A DNA stretch of 64,000 nt from assembly GCA_963797015.1 (NCBI GenBank), contig CAWCNV010000001.1, positions 434,001-498,000 of the forward strand, in the 5' to 3' direction. Shown here one piece after another: positions 55,500-64,000 of the stretch. The position numbers were made by a program, and so were the translations under genes. Each line of letters opens with the position of its first letter. The first letter of the stretch is position 1. This DNA is from JBBPZA01 sp963797015 (lineage in GTDB: Bacteria; Actinomycetota; Thermoleophilia; Solirubrobacterales; Solirubrobacteraceae). The notes below the pieces were generated by a model. The model saw nothing but the letters and a program-made list of their open reading frames with translations, was not told where the DNA came from and searched no databases.

Positions 55500-56786
55500 G
55501 GCGCCGTCCTCTTTGCCCGCGCCGCCGCCTCGGCGGCCACGTCGGCGGCGACCGCCTCGAGCTGCGGCCGCAGGCGGGCGACGACCTCCGGATGCAGGTT
55601 CTCCACCGTGTACTCCTCCCGGTAGTCCGCCTCGACGTCGTAGAGCTGGGGCCAGTACTCCGCGAAGACGGTCGCCAGCCCAGGGTTGGAAACCCCCGCC
55701 ACGTGGAGTTTCCAGCGCCCGCTGCGCATGGCGAACAGCCGCTCCCCCCAGAACAGGAAGACCGGTCGCCGCGCCGGCGTGTCGCGGCCGAGCAGCAGCC
55801 GCGACATGTCCTCGCCGTCGAGGTCGCCGGGCGGCGTGACGCCGGCCAGGGCGCACAGCGACGGCGTCAGGTCCAGCAGGGAACGCGGGGTCGAGTCGCG
55901 TCTCGCGCGCCCCGCGGTCAGCCATGACGCCACGAACGGGACCAGCACACCGCCGTCGAACACTTCCGGCTTGCGGCCCCGCCGCCTCCCCGTGCGTCCC
56001 TCGTAGTGCGGTCCGTTGTCGCTCGTGAGGATCACCAGCGTCCGCGCGGTCTCGCCCCTACGGCCCAGGTGACGGACCAGCGTTGAGAGGTGGTGGTCGA
56101 GCTGCTCGACCGCGTCGCCGTAGAGGCCCGCATCCGACCGGCCGGCGAAACGCGGCTCGACCCGGTAGGGCGCGTGCGGCGCCAGGTGCGAGAGCACGGC
56201 CAGGAACGGCCGGCGCCGGCGCCGGGCACGACGGCGATCGCGTCGCCGTCCGCGGACGGGACCGCGGTCGATGTACTGCTCGTCGATGAAGTCGATCGCG
56301 TCCTCGGTGATGCGGCGCGCCCCGAGCGCAGAGTCGAAGGTCGGACTCGACGACCTGCCTGCCCTCATACCACGGAAGGGGCGAGACGTCGGTGCCGTAC
56401 AGCGTCCCTGCGAAGCGGTCGAAGCCGTGATCGAGCGGGTGCTGACCGGGTCCGGATCCCAGCCGCCACTGGCCGAACAGCCCCGTCGCGTAGCCCGCCC
56501 GCCGAAGCAGCGCCGCGACCGTCCTCGCGTCCGAAGGCAGTCCCGCGGTCGTGTCCGGGCGCGCCGACGGAGGCAGGTTGTAGCGGGCGCCGTAGCGGCC
56601 CACGAGGAGGCCGGCCCGCGACGGCGTGTCCCACCCGGCGCCCGCGTACATCGCCCTGCACCGCAGCCCGGTGGCCGCAAGGCGATCGATGGCCGGAGTC
56701 CTGATCAACCGGCCGCCATACGCGCCCACGTCGCCGATCCCGAGGTCGTCGGCGAGCACGAGAACCACATTCGGCCGCGAGTCCAT
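55496..56786 (-). pseudogene. Degenerate sulfatase lacking the catalytic Cys
   Basis: Starts at ATG 56786 with a GGGAGGGGAGGAGC ribosome site. The N-terminal part VVLVLADDLGIGDVGAYGG is typical, but the activation motif reads GAGWDTPSR, with Asp where Cys should be, so no formylglycine can form. Near 56340 the frame breaks after GRQVVES and sulfatase homology continues in another frame (FDSALGARRITEDAIDFIDEQYI, LVILTSDNGPHYEG) to the stop at 55496. A further Arg-rich stretch near 56215-56275 hints at more shifts. First gene of the sulfatase run. Confidence 0.75.
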
Positions 56787-56901
56787 GCTCCTCCCCTCCC
56801 ACGTTACAGCCGAACGCGGGGTGAGCGAGATCGTACGCAAGCCGCCACCGGCCGCCGTCGAGGGGCAGGATGCGCGTACGTCCCGCTGCGCCATGCGCGG
56901 C

Positions 56902-56907
56902 TAGGCT
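56902..56907 (+). promoter_or_regulatory. TAGGCT -10 element of argG
   Basis: TAGGCT ends 9 nt before GTG 56917 with no ribosome site between, so argG appears to have its own leaderless promoter, separate from the argCJBD operon. Confidence 0.45.
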
Positions 56908-56916
56908 TCCGCGCCG

Positions 56917-58206
56917 GTGCCCGGCCCCTCAGACCTTCCGCAGCCCATCGCGTCCTACGAGGCGCGACCCGAGGACGTGCGCCGCGTGTGCCTGCTCTAC
57001 TCGGGCGGGCTGGACACGAGCGTGATGCTCAAGTGGATCCAGGACGCCTACGGGGCCGAGGTCGTCGCCCTCACGGTCAACCTCGGCCAGCCCGGCGAGG
57101 ACTACGAGGTCGTCGAGGGCAAGGCGCGGCAGCTCGGCGCGGTGGAGGCGCACGTCGTCGACGCGCGCGAGGAGTTCGCGCGCGAGTACGTGCTGCCGGC
57201 GATCAAGGCCAACGCGCTGTACGGCGGCGGCTACCCGCTGTTCACCGCGCTAGGGCGGCCGCTGATCGCCAAGCTCGCCGTCGATCGGGCGCGCGCCAGC
57301 GGCTGTGACACGATCGCCCACGGCTGCACCGGCAAGGGCAACGACCAGGTGCGGATCGAGGCGACGGTGGCGACGCTCGCGCCCGAGCTCAAGGTGATCG
57401 CGCCAGTGCGCTCGTGGAAGATGGGCCGCGAGGAGGAGATCGCCTACGCGCGCGAGCACGGCATCCCGGTCAAGGGCGGGACGGAGGTCGCGCCCTACTC
57501 GATCGACGACAACCTGTGGGGGCGCTCGAGCGAGGGCCGCTGGATCGAGGATCTCTCCAAGGCGCCCGAGGACGACGTCTTCCAGCTCGTCACGCGTCCG
57601 GAGGAGGCGCCGGACGAACCCGAGACGGTGACGGTGGGCTTCGAGCGCGGCGTGCCGGTCGCGCTGAACGGCGAGCGGCTGGAGCTGGTCGAGCTGCTCG
57701 AGCGCGCCGGCGAGATCGGCGCGCGCCACGGCGCCGGGATCGTGGACCACATCGAGGACCGCATCGTTGGGCTGAAGGTCCGCGACATCTACGAGGTGCC
57801 GGCCGCCGCGATCGTCCTCACCGCGCACGCCGAGCTCGAGAAGCTCGTCGGCACCATCCACCAGAACCAGTTCAAGCCCGCGCTCGACCGCCAGTGGGCC
57901 TACCTCGTGTACGCCGGCCTGTGGTGGGAGCCGCTGCGCTCCGACCTCGACGCCTACATCGAGCGCGTCAACGAGCAGGTCACGGGCGAGATCGGGCTCA
58001 AGCTCTACAAGGGCTCGGTGCGGGTGGTCACGCGCTCCTCGCCCAACGCCGTCTACGACGCGCAGCTCGCGAGCTTCGCCGAGTCGGGCGGGCTGTTCTC
58101 GCAGCAGTCCTCGCCGGGCTTCATCGAGCTGTGGTCGCTGCAGTCGCGGCTGGCGTGGCGGCTGCGAAACGAGCGCGGGGGTTCAGCGTCGGCGGGCTCG
58201 GGGTAG
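56917..58206 (+). CDS. argG: Argininosuccinate synthase
   Basis: 429 residues from GTG 56917. ATP-pyrophosphatase P-loop YSGGLDTSVMLKWI, NLGQPGED, the citrulline/aspartate-binding HGCTGKGNDQVR, PYSIDDNLWGRS and a C-terminal KLYKGSVRVVTRSSPNAVYD. It joins citrulline and aspartate with ATP in the arginine pathway. It lies apart from argCJBD because of the opposite-strand sulfatases; argF and argH are not in the window. Confidence 0.96.
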   Translation: MPGPSDLPQPIASYEARPEDVRRVCLLYSGGLDTSVMLKWIQDAYGAEVVALTVNLGQPGEDYEVVEGKARQLGAVEAHVVDAREEFAREYVLPAIKANALYGGGYPLFTALGRPLIAKLAVDRARASGCDTIAHGCTGKGNDQVRIEATVATLAPELKVIAPVRSWKMGREEEIAYAREHGIPVKGGTEVAPYSIDDNLWGRSSEGRWIEDLSKAPEDDVFQLVTRPEEAPDEPETVTVGFERGVPVALNGERLELVELLERAGEIGARHGAGIVDHIEDRIVGLKVRDIYEVPAAAIVLTAHAELEKLVGTIHQNQFKPALDRQWAYLVYAGLWWEPLRSDLDAYIERVNEQVTGEIGLKLYKGSVRVVTRSSPNAVYDAQLASFAESGGLFSQQSSPGFIELWSLQSRLAWRLRNERGGSASAGSG

Positions 58207-58216
58207 GCTCGCGACA

Positions 58217-58441
58217 ATGCGGTACAAGATCCTCGGCTATCTCGTCTGGCGATCCAGCAAGCGGTTCATGCGAGCCCACTACGAGCTCGTCGGCTTCGTC
58301 GTCTGGAACGGCGGCAAGTGGTACCTCCGCCGCCGCTTCGCCGACGCCCCGCGGAAGCTGGCCGCGGCGGGGGTGGTAGGCATCGCGCTCGCCATCGGAG
58401 TCGCGCTCGCCGCGCGCCAGGCGCGATCGAACGACTCCTAG
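58217..58441 (+). CDS. Small membrane protein
   Basis: 74 residues from ATG 58217, 10 nt after argG. A Trp/Tyr/Arg-rich N-terminal half (YLVWRSSKRFMRAHYELVG) may sit at the membrane surface. One clear helix (about 48-66, AAAGVVGIALAIGVALAA) is followed by a short charged end. Function unknown. Confidence 0.6.
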   Translation: MRYKILGYLVWRSSKRFMRAHYELVGFVVWNGGKWYLRRRFADAPRKLAAAGVVGIALAIGVALAARQARSNDS

Positions 58442-58530
58442 CCTCGCAGGCCCATGCTCGTCGCGCGGCGCGGCTGCCAGCCCGCGCGCGGACGCGCGCC
58501 GCCTCGCGCGGCGCCGTCCGGCGCGGTGCC

Positions 58531-58536
58531 TAGCCT
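58531..58536 (+). promoter_or_regulatory. TAGCCT -10 element of the coiled-coil/SCP2-like gene
   Basis: TAGCCT ends 9 nt before ATG 58546. No Shine-Dalgarno-like sequence follows. Confidence 0.45.
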
Positions 58537-58545
58537 TGCCGCGCC

Positions 58546-60114
58546 ATGACCGCGCCCGACCCGGGCCCTCCTGAGCAGCCTGATCGCCCGCCCGCCGAGG
58601 ACATGACGCGGCGGGCGAACGTCGATCTGTTCGCGCGCCGGCCCGCCAAGCGTGCACGCGCCGAGGGCGACTCGATCGTGGTCTACCGCTCCGGCGAGGC
58701 CCTCGATGGCGGAGCGGAGGAGGCGAACGGCGAGCGGCGCGCGCGGAGGGCGGCCGAGGCGGCGCTCGCCGCCATGCGCGTCGCGGCCCGGCGCGTGCAG
58801 GACCTCAGCGGCCTCGTGTACGAGCTCGAAGCGCAGCTGCCGGCGAAGGATGCCGAGCGGCCCGAGCAGCTCCGCCCCGCGGACGAGCCCGAGGCGTCCG
58901 AGCTGCGCGCGGATGCGGAGCGCAACGCCGCCGCGCTGGTCGCCGCGGGCGACGCGATCGCGTCGCTGCGGGGCGAGCTGGGCGCGGCGCGCGAGAACGC
59001 CCGCGCGCGCGCCGAGCGCGAGCGCGAGGCTCGCCGCATCGCCGGCGAGCTGGTCGAGACGGCGAGCTCCGCGCTGGCCCGGGCCGAGCAGCAGCTGGCC
59101 GAGGCCGAGGCGACGGCCGGCGCCGACCGCGAGCGCGCCCGCCGCGCGCTCGCGGCGAAGGCGGCCGCCGAGGCCGAGGTCGGCCGGCTCAGGCACGAGG
59201 TCGCGGCCGCGTTCGCCGCGCGCGACGGTGAGCGCAACGCGCTGTGGGAGCAGCTCCACGATGAGCGGCGCGAGCTGCGCGGCACCGAGGACCGCCTGAT
59301 CACGACGATCGCCGACAAGGACGCTCGCATCGAGGAGCTCGAGCGCGAGCGGGCCGGGCACGCCGGCGCCGAGACCGTCGCTCCCGGACCGGGCTGGCTC
59401 GGCCGCGCGCTGGTGGCGATCGCCGAGCGCGATCCCGAGAACGCGGCGCGACTGGCGCTGGGCCTGCTCCCGCTCTACGGGCTCGCCTGTCAGGAAGAGG
59501 CCGACTGGGACCTCGTGCTGGGCGAGGCCGGCGCCTGGCGGGTGACCGCGGCGCCGGGGCGCCTCGCCTCGCTGAAACGGCTGCCCGCGGCACGGGGAAG
59601 GGCCGCCAGCTTCCGGCTGGAGGCCGACGCGCGCGGGCTGGCGGCGGTACTCGCTGGCGCGGAGCCGCGCGCCGCGCGGCGCTACGGGCGGCTCGCCATC
59701 CGCCGCTCGCGGCGGCGCGCGCGGCCCACGCTCCGCGCGCTCGCCTCGACGCCGCTCGACCTGGCGACCGCGGCCGCGGCGGGCCTGCGGCTGGACCCGG
59801 ATCTGGCCTACCTCGCGCTCGCCCAGGCGATCGCGCCGGCATGGACGACGGGCGAACGCTTCGTCGTCGCGCACCAACTGGTCCCCAGCGGGCGGACCTG
59901 CGCGGTGAGCGTCGCCGACGGCCGGCGCGTGAGGGTCAGCGCCACCACCCCGCCCCGGGCCGACGTCACCGTCCGCTGCGCCGACGAGGCCTTCCTCCCG
60001 CTGCTCGCGGGCGACACCGGCCCAGTGGGCGAGAAGGCGGCGCTGCGCGGAGACCTGCGCTCGCTAGCGCTGCTGCGGGAGTGGGTCGCGCGGGTGCAGT
60101 CCGCCGGGCGCTAG
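58546..60114 (+). CDS. Coiled-coil protein with C-terminal SCP2-like domains
   Basis: 522 residues from ATG 58546. Residues about 60-270 form a long Ala/Glu/Arg coiled coil without breaks (NGERRARRAAEAALAAMRV through DARIEELERERAG). A hinge with GPGWLGRAL leads into two SCP2-like lipid-binding folds: about 320-405 (WDLVLGEAGAWRVTAAPG, ASFRLEADARGLAAVLAG) and 440-522 (VVAHQLVPSGRTCAVSVADG, DVTVRCADEAFLPLLAG). No signal peptide, so probably cytosolic or membrane-peripheral. The combination is not one I recognise. Confidence 0.65.
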   Translation: MTAPDPGPPEQPDRPPAEDMTRRANVDLFARRPAKRARAEGDSIVVYRSGEALDGGAEEANGERRARRAAEAALAAMRVAARRVQDLSGLVYELEAQLPAKDAERPEQLRPADEPEASELRADAERNAAALVAAGDAIASLRGELGAARENARARAEREREARRIAGELVETASSALARAEQQLAEAEATAGADRERARRALAAKAAAEAEVGRLRHEVAAAFAARDGERNALWEQLHDERRELRGTEDRLITTIADKDARIEELERERAGHAGAETVAPGPGWLGRALVAIAERDPENAARLALGLLPLYGLACQEEADWDLVLGEAGAWRVTAAPGRLASLKRLPAARGRAASFRLEADARGLAAVLAGAEPRAARRYGRLAIRRSRRRARPTLRALASTPLDLATAAAAGLRLDPDLAYLALAQAIAPAWTTGERFVVAHQLVPSGRTCAVSVADGRRVRVSATTPPRADVTVRCADEAFLPLLAGDTGPVGEKAALRGDLRSLALLREWVARVQSAGR

Positions 60115-60288
60115 GCGTGACCGACGGCGAAGCCGACGAACGCGACGATCGCTCCGCCCAGCGTCACCTGGATCAGCGAGCGCGGTAGCGAGACGTGCAG
60201 GAAGCGGCGGCGCACCCAGGCGATCGCTATGAGCTCCGTCGCGACCACGACGTAGGCGATCGCGAGCGCGACGACCACGCCCACCTCG
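60111..60288 (-). pseudogene. C-terminal remnant of a VIT1/CCC1-type membrane transporter
   Basis: The minus-strand frame ending at 60111 reads VALAIAYVVVATELIAIAWVRRRFLHVSLPRSLIQVTLGG and on to VAFVGFAVGHA. This is like the last two helices of VIT1/CCC1 iron/manganese transporters. Upstream of about 60288 the frame is not membrane-like. The first helices and the start are missing, so this is a 3' fragment, joined back-to-back to the Fur-type fragment. Confidence 0.5.
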
Positions 60289-60431
60289 CGTGCCGACGCT
60301 GCGGGCGCGTCGAGGACCTCGACGTCCCGCTCGTCCGCAGCCCCGCGCCGGCCGACGCGCGGCGCGCCGGCTTCGCCCCCGAGCGGGCCGAGACGACCGT
60401 GGTCGGGCTCTGCCTCGCCTGCGCCGGCTGA
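60258..60431 (+). pseudogene. C-terminal remnant of a Fur-family regulator
   Basis: The plus-strand frame reads DRERDDHAHLACRRCGRVEDLDV, then AGFAPERAETTVVGLCLACAG before TGA at 60431. Two C-x2-C pairs (CRRC, CLAC) and the HAHLAC motif are the zinc-binding dimerisation domain of Fur/Zur proteins. The winged-helix half and start codon are absent; upstream sequence is the VIT1-type fragment on the other strand. A deletion probably fused the two tails. Confidence 0.55.
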
Positions 60432-60515
60432 CCGCCGCGCCGGCGTCGCTGCGGGCACCCCGCACGGTGCGCCAAACGCCGTCCACGACACCCCGGCGCC
60501 ATCCGCGCCGGAGCC

Positions 60516-60521
60516 TATTCT
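60516..60521 (+). promoter_or_regulatory. TATTCT -10 element of dnaE
   Basis: TATTCT ends 10 nt before ATG 60532. No ribosome site is visible between them. Confidence 0.4.
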
Positions 60522-60531
60522 CAGCCCTGCG

Positions 60532-64000
<3,469 letters not shown>

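Overview
The window is about 70% G+C and reads as chromosome from a high-GC actinobacterium. F420-dependent oxidoreductase, CRP-like and Rpf-like genes, heavy GTG start use and many leaderless-looking promoters all fit. The gene repertoire is most like Thermoleophilia (Solirubrobacterales); this placement is inference, not a database result.

Layout. 1-253 holds the start of a secreted-protein gene cut by the window edge. 527-4170 is a small accessory module (HTH protein, basic protein, primase-type zinc ribbon, RecA-like ATPase, excisionase-like protein) that ends at a terminator beside tRNA-Gly(GCC). It resembles the rep-xis end of an integrative element whose integrase is gone. 4320-6622 is housekeeping (NAD kinase, ABM-like protein) ending in a secreted-protein gene cut by an IS3-family element (6604-7961). 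7962-9957 holds tRNA-Cys, an F420-type oxidoreductase, a cupin and tRNA-Val between two inverted, perfectly identical 114-bp repeats. 10451-11962 is a recombination scar: HNH gene, an in-frame metallo-beta-lactamase/terminase hybrid and a truncated SnoaL-like gene. 11962-15026 encodes a cyclic-nucleotide-binding histidine kinase coupled to a receiver-thioredoxin-reductase-like protein.

15048-37848 is mostly envelope and secretion functions: a Tat-exported phosphoesterase, an adenylation-carrier-thioesterase enzyme with an acetoacetyl-CoA-synthetase-type first domain, a penicillin-acylase-family hydrolase, a parallel beta-helix protein, an OmpR two-component system divergent from a lipoprotein/MacB-type ABC operon, a GT-C mannosyltransferase-like protein, an alpha/beta hydrolase, a GH43 lipoprotein and a class V aminotransferase. 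37944-38463 is an Rpf-like transglycosylase with a CRP-type palindrome upstream.

38544-52279 is core information processing and arginine synthesis: thrS, infC, rpmI, rplT, a TrmH-type methyltransferase and pheST, running with overlaps into argC-argJ-argB-argD. A methyltransferase, an opposite-strand dioxygenase and a dead cyclase-type fragment split infC from rpmI. Three opposite-strand sulfatase genes (52276-56786), two of them damaged, separate argD from argG. The window closes with a small membrane protein, a coiled-coil/SCP2-like protein, remnants of a VIT1-type transporter and a Fur-type regulator, and a dnaE gene running off the end.

No rRNA gene, CRISPR array or intact prophage is visible. 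The most unusual items are the metallo-beta-lactamase/terminase hybrid, the integrase-less replication module, the A-T-TE enzyme, the CRP-type site near the rpf-like gene, the 114-bp inverted repeat and the recurring TAGSST element close to start codons and tRNAs.
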